From Nocardiopsis mwathae (GTDB lineage: Bacteria > Actinomycetota > Actinomycetes > Streptosporangiales > Streptosporangiaceae), in NCBI RefSeq assembly GCF_014201195.1, contig NZ_JACHDS010000001.1, positions 2,666,001 through 2,730,000 on the forward strand: a stretch of 64,000 nucleotides of DNA, given 5' to 3'. Numbering within the stretch: position 1 is the first letter of the stretch; each line of letters begins with the position of its first letter. Below the pieces are notes generated by a model. The model was given only the letters and a program-made list of their open reading frames with translations. It was not told the DNA's origin and ran no database searches. The position numbers and the translations under genes were made by a program. Positions 51,052 through 59,962 of this stretch are shown here, piece by piece.

Positions 51052-52299
51052 TCAGCACTGGCGGTACAGCTCCCGCGCGATGATGGTGCGCTGGACCTCG
51101 GAGGCTCCTTCGTAGATGCGGGGGGCGCGCACCTCGCGGTAGAGCTCCTCCAGCGGGTGGCCGCGGCGCAGGGCGCGGGCGCCGTGCAGCTGGACGGCGG
51201 CGTCGACGACGTACTGCGCGGTCTCGGTGGCGTACAGCTTGGCCATGGCGGCACGGGCGGTCGGGGAGAGGCCGTCGCCGGCTCCGGCGAACGGCCCGTC
51301 CGGTGCGGGGGCGGTGGCGGTGGCGGTGGCGGCCGATGGGACCGGGGCGGGTGTTGCGGTCGCGCTCGCGTCGCGGGCGGTGGCGGCGGCGTAGACGAGC
51401 AGACGGGCGGCCTCGGTGCGGGTGGCCATCTCGGCGAGCGTGTGCGCGACGCTCTGCAGGTCGCAGAGCGGGCCGCCGAAGGCGTGCCGCCGGGCGGTGT
51501 GCTCGCGGGCGAGGTCGAGGGCCGCCTGCGCCATGCCGACGGCGAACGCACCGACGCTGGGACGGAACAGGTCGAGGGTGCGCATGGCGACGCGGAATCC
51601 CCGGCCCGGGGCGCCGAGGAGGTCGTCGCGGGTGACGGGGACGCCGTCGAAGGCGAGGTGGCCCAGGGCGTGCGGGGCGATCATGTCGAGGGGTTCTCCG
51701 CTGAGGCCCGGGCGGTCGGCGGGGACGAGGAAGGCGGTCACACCGCGCGCCCCGGCGTCGGGGCCGGTGCGCGCGAAAACGGTGTAGAGGTCGGCGTCGG
51801 GTGCGTTGGAGATCCAGGTCTTCTCGCCGGTGAGCCGCCAGCGGCCGGGGTTCGGGCCGGTTCCGGGCTCCGGTTCGGCGGCCAGGCGCAGCGCCGCGGC
51901 GTCGGATCCGGCGTCGGGCTCGCTGAGTGCGAACGCCGCCACGGCCTGTCCGGCGGCGACGCGCGGGATCCAGCGGGCGGCCTGTCCGGTGCCGCCGGAC
52001 TGGATGAGGGGGTAGGCGCCCAGCCCCTGCAGCGCCAGTGCGGTCTCGGCGGCGGTGCTGACCTGGGCGAGGTGCTCACGGAGCAGGCACAGCTCGACCG
52101 CCGACGCCGGACGGGACGGTCGTCCGCCGTCGGCTCCCGGAAAGAGCGGGGAGAGCAGTCCGCAGCGGGCGAGGCGGTGGAGGAGGTCGCGGTCGACGCG
52201 CCCGCTGTGCGGGGGCGGTGCGGCTCGGAACTCGCCCTCGGCCGTCTCCCGCGCCCAGGAGGCGAATCTCCGCTGGTCGGGACTGAGCGTGAACGCCAT
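51052..52299 (-). CDS. Acyl-CoA dehydrogenase
   Basis: 415 aa. FALSEPDAGSDAAALRLAAE (FAD-binding) and WRLTGEKTWISNAPDADLYTVFART match the family; the C-terminal domain has AVQLHGARALRRGHPLEELYREVRAPRIYEGASEVQRTIIAR. An Ala/Thr/Pro insertion near residues 305-330 (SATATPAPVPSAATATATAP) is unusual and probably a surface loop. In this cluster it may oxidise alicyclic CoA intermediates after ring reduction. First gene of the minus-strand operon that faces paaX. Confidence 0.88.
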   Translation of the reverse strand: MAFTLSPDQRRFASWARETAEGEFRAAPPPHSGRVDRDLLHRLARCGLLSPLFPGADGGRPSRPASAVELCLLREHLAQVSTAAETALALQGLGAYPLIQSGGTGQAARWIPRVAAGQAVAAFALSEPDAGSDAAALRLAAEPEPGTGPNPGRWRLTGEKTWISNAPDADLYTVFARTGPDAGARGVTAFLVPADRPGLSGEPLDMIAPHALGHLAFDGVPVTRDDLLGAPGRGFRVAMRTLDLFRPSVGAFAVGMAQAALDLAREHTARRHAFGGPLCDLQSVAHTLAEMATRTEAARLLVYAAATARDASATATPAPVPSAATATATAPAPDGPFAGAGDGLSPTARAAMAKLYATETAQYVVDAAVQLHGARALRRGHPLEELYREVRAPRIYEGASEVQRTIIARELYRQC

Positions 52300-52630
52300 G
52301 GCGGCCCCCTCCGGGACTTTCGGATCGGCCGGTGCTGCGGGATCGGTGACCCTTATGGCCCGAATATACAGAGTTGGTGACGCCCGTCAATGATTCATCA
52401 CTCGTCCCGGAGATCTCGGAGACGCGCACCGGATGATCGGCGATTCTCGGTGCACGTCGCCGGGGCCAGGGCCGAGGAAAGCGGTTCCCCGCCCCGCCCT
52501 TCGCCGACCTCGGAGGCCGCGCGGTTTCGCGGGCGATTCTCGCCCCACGATCTCCGGGACCATCGGCGAGGTGGTGGCGGCGGCGCGCCGACCGCCGGGG
52601 CCTACCCTCCCGCCGCGATATCGTGCATGT
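52300..52630. promoter_or_regulatory. Divergent promoter region, acyl-CoA dehydrogenase / PaaX
   Basis: 331 bp between divergent genes. It contains ATGATTCAT (52390-52398), near-palindromic, beside GTGACGCCCGTCAA, in the least GC-rich part. A PaaX-type repressor binding here would control the aromatic operon. No further gene is seen. Confidence 0.45.
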
Positions 52631-53512
52631 GTGACGACGACATCGGGAACGGCATACGGCCAGGCCGACGAGCAGCCCGGCGAGCGACAGAACCGCAGGC
52701 CCCGGTCGCTGATCGTGTCGTTCTTCGGCACCTACGCCCGGGACGTCGGCGGGTGGGTGCCGGTCGCGGCGCTCATCTCGCTCATGGCCGGGCTGGGCGT
52801 GGACGCTCCCGGGGTCCGCTCCTCCGTCTCCCGCCTCAAACGGCGCGGACTGCTCGCCTCCGAGCGGGTCGGCGGGGTCGCCGGGTACCGGCCCTCCCCC
52901 GAGGGCCTGGCCATGTTCGGCGAGGGCGACCGGCGGATCTTCGACCGCCGGGTGGCCGACCTGGGCGACGGCTGGGTACTCGCGGTGTTCTCGGTGCCCG
53001 AGTCCGAGCGCCACCGGCGGCACCTGCTCCGCTCCCGCCTGGGCCGCCTCGGGTTCGGCACGACGGCGGCCGGGGTGTGGATCGCCCCCGCCCACCGGGC
53101 CGACGACGCCCGCCGCACCATCGCCGACCTCGACCTGACCGACTACGTCCAGCTCTTCAGCGGCCACCACCTCGGCTTCGGCGAACTCGCCTCGGCCGTG
53201 GCCCAGTGGTGGGACCTGGATGCCCTGCAGGAGATGTACCGGGACTTCGCCGACGCCCATGGGCCGGTGCTGGAGCGACGGCGGCGCACCGGAGGTGCGG
53301 TGTCCGCCGAGCACGGGGCCGACGCCTTCGCCGACCACCTGCGGGCGGTGGACGGCTGGCGGCGCCTTCCCTTCCTCGACCCCGGCCTGCCGCCGGAACT
53401 GCTGCCCCACCCCTGGGCGGGCAGCAGGGCGGCCGACGTCTTCTTCGAGCTGCACGGGCTCCTGCGCAGGCCCGCCCTGGACCACGTGCGCACGGTGACC
53501 GGCCGGGGGTGA
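52631..53512 (+). CDS. PaaX-family repressor
   Basis: 293 aa from GTG 52631; no clear Shine-Dalgarno. PRSLIVSFFGTYARDVGGWVPVAALISLMAGLGVDAPGVRSSVSRLKRRG is the PaaX winged helix, and GWVLAVFSVPESERHRRHLLRSRLGRLGFG and WWDLDALQEMYRDFADAH are the following PaaX domains. PaaX proteins repress aromatic-CoA pathways and release DNA on binding an aryl-CoA. It is divergent from the dehydrogenase-ligase-oxygenase operon, its expected target. Confidence 0.9.
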   Translation: MTTTSGTAYGQADEQPGERQNRRPRSLIVSFFGTYARDVGGWVPVAALISLMAGLGVDAPGVRSSVSRLKRRGLLASERVGGVAGYRPSPEGLAMFGEGDRRIFDRRVADLGDGWVLAVFSVPESERHRRHLLRSRLGRLGFGTTAAGVWIAPAHRADDARRTIADLDLTDYVQLFSGHHLGFGELASAVAQWWDLDALQEMYRDFADAHGPVLERRRRTGGAVSAEHGADAFADHLRAVDGWRRLPFLDPGLPPELLPHPWAGSRAADVFFELHGLLRRPALDHVRTVTGRG

Positions 53513-53552
53513 GGGTGTCGGCGACCGCGCAACCGGACCGGGCCGGGCGGGG

Positions 53553-54020
53553 TCACGGCCCGGGGACCACCGCGGTGCCCACCAGCTCGATCTTCGCGTC
53601 GGGGTCGAACAGGTCGGTGACACCGAGCAGCGCCATCGCCGGGTAGTGGCGCCCCAGGTGGCGCCGGTAGACCGCGCCCAGGGGCTTGAGGCCGGCCCGG
53701 TAGCCTGCGGTGTCGGTGGTGTAGACGGTCAGCGAGACCAGGTGCCCGGCGGTGCCCCCTGCGGCATGCAGCGCCTCCAGGAGGTTGGCGAGCGCCAGAT
53801 CGAACTGTTCGACCAGCCCCGGGCCGACGATCGCGCCGTCCGGGCCCTGCGCCGTCTGCCCGCCCAGGTGGACGGTGCGCCCGGGCGCGGCGACGACGGC
53901 GTGTGCGAAGCCGACCGGCGGGGCCAGGGTAGGGGGGTCGACGATGCGGTGCGGCGTCCCGGCGCCGTCCGCGGGCCGCGGTCGCCCGCCAGGCCGCCCG
54001 GTGTCCTTCGGTGCGCTCAT
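53553..54020 (-). CDS. RidA-family enamine/imine deaminase
   Basis: 155 aa. VHLGGQTAQGPDGAIVG, QFDLALANLLEALHAAGG and the C-terminal KIELVGTAVV are RidA-like, although the canonical catalytic Arg region (ARAAV) is replaced by DLFDPDAKIEL. RidA proteins hydrolyse reactive enamines. In a 2-aminobenzoyl-CoA route the reduced ring product is an enamine, so a RidA enzyme next to these genes makes chemical sense. Its stop abuts the start of nothing; the hydratase gene ends right before its ATG. Confidence 0.82.
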   Translation of the reverse strand: MSAPKDTGRPGGRPRPADGAGTPHRIVDPPTLAPPVGFAHAVVAAPGRTVHLGGQTAQGPDGAIVGPGLVEQFDLALANLLEALHAAGGTAGHLVSLTVYTTDTAGYRAGLKPLGAVYRRHLGRHYPAMALLGVTDLFDPDAKIELVGTAVVPGP

Positions 54021-54848
54021 CTACCGCCCCTTCCACCGCGGGTCGCGCTTGTGTGTGAACGCCGCGTGGAACTCCGCATAGTCCTCGCTCTTCATGAGCA
54101 GCGCCTGGGTCATCGCCTCCAGCTCGATGGCGCCGGAGAGGTCCATGTCCAGCTCACGGGAGAGCAGGGCCTTGGTCTGGGCGTAGCCGAACGCGGGGCC
54201 GTCCGACAGCCGCGCGGCCAGCGCGGCGACCGAGGCGTCCAGCTCGTCGTCTTCGACCAGCTCGCTGACCAGGCCGTAGCGGTCGGCGTCAGGGGCGGGG
54301 ACGGTGTCGCCGAGCATCAGCAGCTTGGTGGCGTGGCCGAGTCCGACGACACGCGGCAGCAGGTAGGCGGCGCCCATGTCCGCTCCGGACAGGCCGACCC
54401 TGGTGAACAGGAAGGCGAAGCGGGCCGAGCGCGCGACGACGCGGAAGTCCGCGGCCAGGGCCAGCACGGCGCCCGCCCCGGCGGCGATCCCGTGGACACC
54501 GGCGATGACGGGGACGGGGCACTCCCGCATCGCCTTGACGACCTCGCCGGTCATCCGGGTGAAGGCCAGGAGGTCGTCGGGGGCCATCTTCAGGGTCGCG
54601 CCGATGATCTCGTTGACGTCGCCACCGGAGCAGAAGCCGCGCCCCTGCCCGCGCAGCACCAGCACACGCGTGTCACCGCGGTGCGGCAGCTCGATGAGGA
54701 GGTCGCGCAGGTCGGCGTAGACGTCGAAGGTGAGGGCGTTGATCTTGTCGGGGCGGGCGAACGTGACCGTGGCGACGCCGTCGGCGCGGGTCAGCTCGAA
54801 GTGCTCCCAGGAGTCGGTGATCGGGGCGGACGCTCGGAACGGGCTCAT
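54021..54848 (-). CDS. Enoyl-CoA hydratase/isomerase family
   Basis: 275 aa; ATG 54848. ATVTFARPDKINALTFDVYADL, GRGFCSGGDVNEI (oxyanion hole) and GVHGIAAGAGAVLALAADFRV with FLFTRVGLSGADMGAAYLLPR are the crotonase motifs. The Glu usually found in the GLxPE position is replaced (LSGADMG has an Asp one residue on), so hydration versus isomerisation or ring-opening is open. It ends immediately before the RidA ATG, so the two are one operon and probably convert alicyclic CoA intermediates. Confidence 0.88.
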   Translation of the reverse strand: MSPFRASAPITDSWEHFELTRADGVATVTFARPDKINALTFDVYADLRDLLIELPHRGDTRVLVLRGQGRGFCSGGDVNEIIGATLKMAPDDLLAFTRMTGEVVKAMRECPVPVIAGVHGIAAGAGAVLALAADFRVVARSARFAFLFTRVGLSGADMGAAYLLPRVVGLGHATKLLMLGDTVPAPDADRYGLVSELVEDDELDASVAALAARLSDGPAFGYAQTKALLSRELDMDLSGAIELEAMTQALLMKSEDYAEFHAAFTHKRDPRWKGR

Positions 54849-55057
54849 GTCCGGATGCCTCCTCCGTCGAGGGCAGGGGCCGACCGTCGGCGCACGCGGC
54901 GGCGTCGGGTACCGGGGCCGGGTGCACGGCGGGCTCCGTGCGGCGCACGCTATCACGCCTGTGTGACCCTCGTCATCGGTGCAATACATCACGACCGGGC
55001 TCCGGGCGGGCGCGACCATGGGGCGCAGGCCGGGAGGCGAGGGGACACGGCGCAGGA

Positions 55058-55096
55058 CAGCGGTGGCCCGCCCCGTTACGGGGCGGGCCACCGCTG
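55058..55096 (-). terminator. Strong terminator hairpin after aldo/keto reductase
   Basis: Perfect 18-bp stem (55058-55075 with 55079-55096) and a TTA loop, 45 bp after the aldo/keto reductase stop. Confidence 0.8.
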
Positions 55097-55140
55097 TCGC
55101 ACGCGTTCGTCACCTCCGGTCACCGACCGGACCGGGCTTC

Positions 55141-55971
55141 TCAGGCCTGGTGGAAGGTGTCGGGATTCGGACCGAACCGCTCGTCGGCGTTGAGGTCGGA
55201 GATCGCCTGCACGTCGCCGCTGGCCAGCTCGAAGTCGAAGACCTCGAAGTTGGAGCGGATCCGCTCCGGTGTGGCCGACTTCGGGATGACGATGTTGCCG
55301 GTCTGCAGGTGCCAGCGGATGATCACCTGGGCCGGCGTCTTGCCGTAGGCGTCGGCGATCTTCACGACCGCCGGGTCCTGCAGCAGGTTGCCCTGGCCCA
55401 GCGGGCTCCACGCCTCGGTCGCGATGTCGTGTCGGGCGTGGAACTCGCGCAGCGGCGCCTGGGTCATCTTCGGGTGCAGCTCCACCTGGTTGACCGTGGG
55501 CGCGATGCCGCCCTCGTCCAGGAGGCGCTGCAGGTGCTCGATCTGGAAGTTCGAGACCCCGATCGCCCGGACGCGGCCCTCGATGTACAGGCGCTCCAGC
55601 GCCTTGTACGTGCTCATGTAGGCGTCGCGTTCCGGCATCGGCCAGTGGATCAGGTAAAGGTCGAGCCGCTCCAGCCCGAGCCGCTGCATCGTGGCGTCGA
55701 AGGCGCGCAGCGTGGTGTCGTAGCCCTGGTCGCTGTTCCACACCTTGGAGGTGATGAACAGCTGGTCGCGGTGGATCCCGGAGCGGCGGATGGCCTCCCC
55801 TACCCCCGCCTCGTTTCCGTAGACCGCGGCCGTGTCGATACTGCGGTAGCCGGCTTCGAGCGCCGTACCGACGACGCCCACGACGTCCTCGTCGGCGACC
55901 TGCCACACCCCGAACCCCAGCTGCGGAATCCGCACGCCGTTGTTGAGGGTGACCTCGGGAACCGTGAACAT
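55141..55971 (-). CDS. Aldo/keto reductase
   Basis: 276 aa. LNNGVRIPQLGFGVWQV, GYRSIDTAAVYGNEAGVGEAI (catalytic Asp and Tyr), LFITSKVWNSDQGYD (Lys), LDLYLIHWP (His) and the NADPH-site IPKSATPERIRSN are complete. The type is the diketogulonate/methylglyoxal reductase group of AKR5. It reduces aldehydes or ketones with NADPH. Monocistronic, with its own strong terminator. Confidence 0.92.
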   Translation of the reverse strand: MFTVPEVTLNNGVRIPQLGFGVWQVADEDVVGVVGTALEAGYRSIDTAAVYGNEAGVGEAIRRSGIHRDQLFITSKVWNSDQGYDTTLRAFDATMQRLGLERLDLYLIHWPMPERDAYMSTYKALERLYIEGRVRAIGVSNFQIEHLQRLLDEGGIAPTVNQVELHPKMTQAPLREFHARHDIATEAWSPLGQGNLLQDPAVVKIADAYGKTPAQVIIRWHLQTGNIVIPKSATPERIRSNFEVFDFELASGDVQAISDLNADERFGPNPDTFHQA

Positions 55972-56270
55972 GTATGTACTCCCCCGTCACTGCAGGCTCA
56001 ACGGTCGCGTTGAGCTTCGCATAACTCCCTCAGCGGCAACCCCTCGAATGCGCGGGCACATTCCCCGCACCCGCGCACTGTGAAAAGCCCCACTCCCCCA
56101 CCAGTACCCGGATTCGGGCACGGCACGCACGGGATTATGCGCGGTGACAGAACCTCCGACCCGCTGGACACTCCGCGCGACCCGCCGTCACCCGGCCGAT
56201 CGCACCGGGCCCCGGCGCGGCCGCGGGTACCGCGGTGACAGGGCCCCACGGCCCCGCCGCCGGATCTCGC

Positions 56271-56591
56271 TCAGTCGTCGAACCGGTACACCACGCCGAA
56301 CACGACCAGCGCGTCCGACGCCTGCCCCAGGGCCAGGTCCTCGAACTCCGCGGCCGTCCCCTGCCTGATGACGTAGGGCGCGCCCGGCCAACGGGTCTCG
56401 ATCTCGTGCGAGATCGCCGTGCGCGCGGCCGCGGCGGCGACCTCCCGCTGCTCGGGGGTGTCGATCTCCTCCGCCTGATAGGAGCGGGGAACGAGGTCGA
56501 CGGCGTGCGCCTGTTCCGGAACCAGCCGGGAACGGCGACCCACCGCCGCCAGCCGCGGACGGAGCCAATCTTCGCTGCGCTGTTCCTCCAT
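56271..56591 (-). CDS. Hypothetical protein (106 aa)
   Basis: ATG 56591 follows GGAGAGAAGATG-like sequence. Charged N-terminus (EEQRSEDWLRPRLAAVGRRS), a central helix (EQREVAAAAARTAISHEIETR) and a C-terminal FEDLALGQASDALVVFGVVYRF. It contains no catalytic motif that I recognise. GC3 is high, as for a real gene. The region 55972-56270 before it holds no gene. Confidence 0.55.
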   Translation of the reverse strand: MEEQRSEDWLRPRLAAVGRRSRLVPEQAHAVDLVPRSYQAEEIDTPEQREVAAAAARTAISHEIETRWPGAPYVIRQGTAAEFEDLALGQASDALVVFGVVYRFDD

Positions 56592-56660
56592 GCCTCATCT
56601 TCTCTCCACGACCACGGATTGTCACGTGTCACAAGCGAAGAGATAGGCCTCGGAGCGTAC

Positions 56661-58088
56661 CTATTCCGGCAAGAGGTAGCGGACGACATCGGATGCGGAG
56701 TAGTCGCCGTCCGCTCCCAGCAGGTCCGGCAGGAAGCCGAGATCCTGGCCGAGCGTCAGCAGCGGGGGCTCGACATAGCCGCCCGGGCGGTGCCGACCCA
56801 GGCCGACGCCGGCGACGAGGCCGTTGCACAGGCACTGGCGCCCCACGGTGTCCTCGGCTGCCCCGCCCTTGGCGAGGTACTCGTCGACCGGTTCGGCCGG
56901 GCAGCGGTAGCCGACCCCGCCGTCGGGCCTGGCGTAGGGGGTGCGGAGGTACCCGAGGTCGCAGAGCCGGGGGCGGCCCTCGTAGACGTCGTCCTCGGAC
57001 AGTGTCCCCGGGACCTCGGCGACCTTGAACGGGAACCCGGCCGGGGACGCGAGGGGATCGTTGCGCACCGCGAGCGTGCCCTCGGCCACCCGCTGGAGGA
57101 GGCGCCGCCGCAGCCGCGGATCGAGCCCCGACTCCCGGCAGAGCGCGAAGGCGCTCCCCACCTGGATCCCCGCTGCCCCGGCGGCGCCCGCGGCGGCCAT
57201 TCCCCGCGGCGACGCGTATCCTCCGGCCGTCCAGAAGGGCAGGCCCAGCACCGCGACCTTCGCCAGGTCGACGCGGTCGCGCGGACCGTAGACCGGTTCA
57301 CCGGACGCGTCCAGGCGCATGCGGCCGCGGGGCGGGGCGCTGTGCCCGCCGGCCGACGGTGCCTCGACGACGAACCCGTCGGGCCGGGTGACCGACGACC
57401 TGTTCAGGTACATGGCCAGGACGTCGGAGGAGACGATCGCGAGGAAGCGCGGCCGCGGCAGCGGCCCGACCTCGGGGAACGCGGACGGGTCGAAGGCGAC
57501 GGTGTGGCGCTCGTCGGTTCCGGCGACGTCGACGGTGAGCTCGACCGGGGACCGCGCGGCCAGCGCGTCGAGCAGCGCCGGGATCTCGGTGGGGATCCCG
57601 GCTCCCATCAGCACGTAGTCGACCCCGGCGAGCATCGCCCCGTAGACGGCGGCGGGCGTGGCGAGCTGGATCTTCTCCAGGTAGTTGACGCCGACGAGCC
57701 CACCGTGCCCTTCCTTCGCCAGCCACACCTCCGCGAAATTGCCCGCGACGGTGAGATCCGTGCGCGTCCGGTTGGGCCGCAGGGAGGGTCGCGGGACCGG
57801 ACGGAACCGGCGGCGGTCGGCGGCGACACCGCCCGGAACGTAGTAGCGCCGCAGGATGCGCTCGGCGGCCTCGGTGTCCGGGAAGTGGGCCAGCGCGCGC
57901 CGCAGGTGCCCGTCCGGGTCCCCGAGCCAGAGGCGCCGCGCCAGCTGGACGTCGAGCGCCACCCCCGACACCACGCCCAGCTGCCCGGTCCGGGCGACGG
58001 CCCGGGCCAGCCGCCACCCCGACACACCGACCCCCATTCCTCCCTGGATGAGGGCGGGGAGGTCGGAGGGTTCCGCGACGGGTGCCAT
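56661..58088 (-). CDS. Nitronate monooxygenase-like FMN protein
   Basis: 475 aa; ATG 58088. LIQGGMGVGVSGWRLARAVARTG is the opening FMN-barrel motif of the nitronate monooxygenase group. VGVNYLEKIQL, VDYVLMGAGIP, FVVEAPSAGGHSAPPRG and AGIQVGSAFALCRESGL follow. It is longer than classic 2-nitropropane dioxygenase (about 350 aa), and its C-terminal part has CLCNGL and LTLGQDL, closer to PfaD-like members. Substrate uncertain: propionate-3-nitronate or another flavin reaction. Confidence 0.82.
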   Translation of the reverse strand: MAPVAEPSDLPALIQGGMGVGVSGWRLARAVARTGQLGVVSGVALDVQLARRLWLGDPDGHLRRALAHFPDTEAAERILRRYYVPGGVAADRRRFRPVPRPSLRPNRTRTDLTVAGNFAEVWLAKEGHGGLVGVNYLEKIQLATPAAVYGAMLAGVDYVLMGAGIPTEIPALLDALAARSPVELTVDVAGTDERHTVAFDPSAFPEVGPLPRPRFLAIVSSDVLAMYLNRSSVTRPDGFVVEAPSAGGHSAPPRGRMRLDASGEPVYGPRDRVDLAKVAVLGLPFWTAGGYASPRGMAAAGAAGAAGIQVGSAFALCRESGLDPRLRRRLLQRVAEGTLAVRNDPLASPAGFPFKVAEVPGTLSEDDVYEGRPRLCDLGYLRTPYARPDGGVGYRCPAEPVDEYLAKGGAAEDTVGRQCLCNGLVAGVGLGRHRPGGYVEPPLLTLGQDLGFLPDLLGADGDYSASDVVRYLLPE

Positions 58089-58202
58089 GGCGCGCCTTTC
58101 GTGAGGGTGGAGCAGGGTGAGGGACAGGCTGTCGGAGTCCGAGCGGCCGCGGCCGACCGCCCGGGGGCGGCGGGGCCGCAAGATACGGGCGTGGCCGGCG
58201 CG

Positions 58203-58688
58203 TCAGAGGCCGAGCGCCGCACCGGAGGCGATGAGCGCGGCACCCAGCGCGGTGAGCAGCGCCCCCAGCCCCACCACCAGCGTGGTGAGCTGCCACGCCT
58301 GGTAGGCCGACATCAGCGAGGCGCGCAGGGACTCCCCCATGAAGGCGGTCTGGCGGAGGTCGGCCAGCTTCTCGTCGGCCGACCCCGAGGCGTAGTACTC
58401 GTCGCTCAGTTCGGAGTAGGTGCGCCCGCGGGTGGCGCCGTCGAGGTGCACCTTGATGAGGTCGGCATAGGCACGTGCCTCGGCCCCGGTCCGCACCGGC
58501 TTCCCGGCGTAGGCGGTCAGTTCGTCGGGGAGCCCGCGCTCGACGGGGAAGGTGATCTTCTGGGCCGCCAGCTCGGTGCGGATCTCCTTCTTGCCGCCGC
58601 AGCCCCGCAGCACCATGACCGGCCCGGCGGCCAGTAATGCCACGCCGACGACGCCGAGCGATACGCTGGCCACGAACGTGCTGAGCAT
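58203..58688 (-). CDS. Two-helix membrane protein (161 aa)
   Basis: N-terminal helix SLGVVGVALLAAGPVMVL and C-terminal pair LTTLVVGLGALLTALGAALIASGAAL frame a soluble middle (GCGGKKEIRTELAAQKITF to SYQAWQ). Proteins of this shape are common in actinobacteria and sometimes mis-named as LigA. No function can be given. Confidence 0.7.
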   Translation of the reverse strand: MLSTFVASVSLGVVGVALLAAGPVMVLRGCGGKKEIRTELAAQKITFPVERGLPDELTAYAGKPVRTGAEARAYADLIKVHLDGATRGRTYSELSDEYYASGSADEKLADLRQTAFMGESLRASLMSAYQAWQLTTLVVGLGALLTALGAALIASGAALGL

Positions 58689-58982
58689 GCGTTTGCCTCT
58701 TCTCCGGGTCCGAGCCTTGCGGCCGCGTCCGATCTGCCGTCACCAGGCTCCGGCACACTGCGGTCGCCAACGCAGGGTCGCTGTTCGCCAAACAACAGGC
58801 CAAAAGTCCCCTACGCCCCCATATGTGACGATCTGCCCGCATTCCATGACGCCGTGATGCGGACGGGCCCCGAGGCGGCACCGCGGCCGCTGTGTGGGCA
58901 CCGCGCACGGCGGGTACCGAGGCTGCCGACGGGTGCGGGCACGCGGCGCGCCCCGGGGAACCCCCGCCGCGAGGGAGCATGC

Positions 58983-59807
58983 ATGCCGACGATCCAGGTC
59001 AACGGTGCGACGATCGCCTATACCGACACCGGCCCGCCCCCGGACCACCCCGACGCGCCGACCGTGCTGTTCGGCCACGGGCTGCTGTTCAGCGGCTGGC
59101 TCTTCCACCACCAGGTGGCCGAGCTCCGCGACCGCTACCGGTGCGTCACGCTGGACTGGCGCGGCCAGGGCGACAGCCCGGCCGCCTCCGACGGCTACGG
59201 CATGGACACGCTCACCGCCGACGCCACCGCCCTCATCGAACGGCTGGGCCTGGCACCCGTGCACTACGTCGGCCTGTCCATGGGCGGGTTCGTCGGCCAG
59301 CGCATCGGCGCTCGCCGCGGCGACCTGCTGCGGTCGCTGGTCCTGCTGGACACCAGCGCCGATGCCGAGGACCCGGCCAAGGTCGGGCGCTACCGGCTGC
59401 TCGCGTCCGCCTACCTGCTCCTCGGCATCCGACCGGTGCTGGGGCAGATCCTCCCCCTGATGTTCGGGCCGGCCTTCCTCGCCTCCGAGGAGAGCCGACC
59501 GGTCGTCGAGGAGTGGACGCGGCGCCTGCGCAGGTGCAGGCGGACGGGGATCCGCAAAGCGGTCCTGGGCGTCGCCGACCGCGCCCCGGTCCATGACGAG
59601 ATCGCCGCCATCGACGTCCCCACCCTGGTGGCCACCGGCGCGCAGGACGCGGCCCTTCCCCCCGACCACGCCCGCCGCATCGCCGCCCGCATCCCCGGCG
59701 CACGGCTGGAGATCATCACCGACGCGGGCCACTCCAGCACGATCGAGCGGCCCGCTGCCGTGAACGCCCTGATCGCCGACTTCCACGCGTCGGTCGAGAA
59801 GGCCTGA
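58983..59807 (+). CDS. Alpha/beta hydrolase
   Basis: 274 aa; ATG 58983 with GAGGGAG. VLFGHGLLFSGWLF (oxyanion), LDWRGQGDSP, the nucleophile elbow GLSMGG, VATGAQDAALPPDHA (Asp) and ITDAGHSSTIERP (His) make a complete triad. Overall most like 3-oxoadipate enol-lactonase/epoxide-hydrolase-like esterases of the MhpC group. Substrate unknown; the gene stands alone. Confidence 0.85.
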   Translation: MPTIQVNGATIAYTDTGPPPDHPDAPTVLFGHGLLFSGWLFHHQVAELRDRYRCVTLDWRGQGDSPAASDGYGMDTLTADATALIERLGLAPVHYVGLSMGGFVGQRIGARRGDLLRSLVLLDTSADAEDPAKVGRYRLLASAYLLLGIRPVLGQILPLMFGPAFLASEESRPVVEEWTRRLRRCRRTGIRKAVLGVADRAPVHDEIAAIDVPTLVATGAQDAALPPDHARRIAARIPGARLEIITDAGHSSTIERPAAVNALIADFHASVEKA

Positions 59808-59962
59808 CCCGTACTCGGCGCGGTATCCGACCGAAGGCCTGTCACCGCCCACCACCGTGCGGCCGCACCCGCGACCGCCGTCCCCGGGAGGCGCGGAGTA
59901 GCATTGCCCACCGGTTGCCCTGCCGGGACCACCGGTCGGACGGACGCAGCGACGGGAGACCC

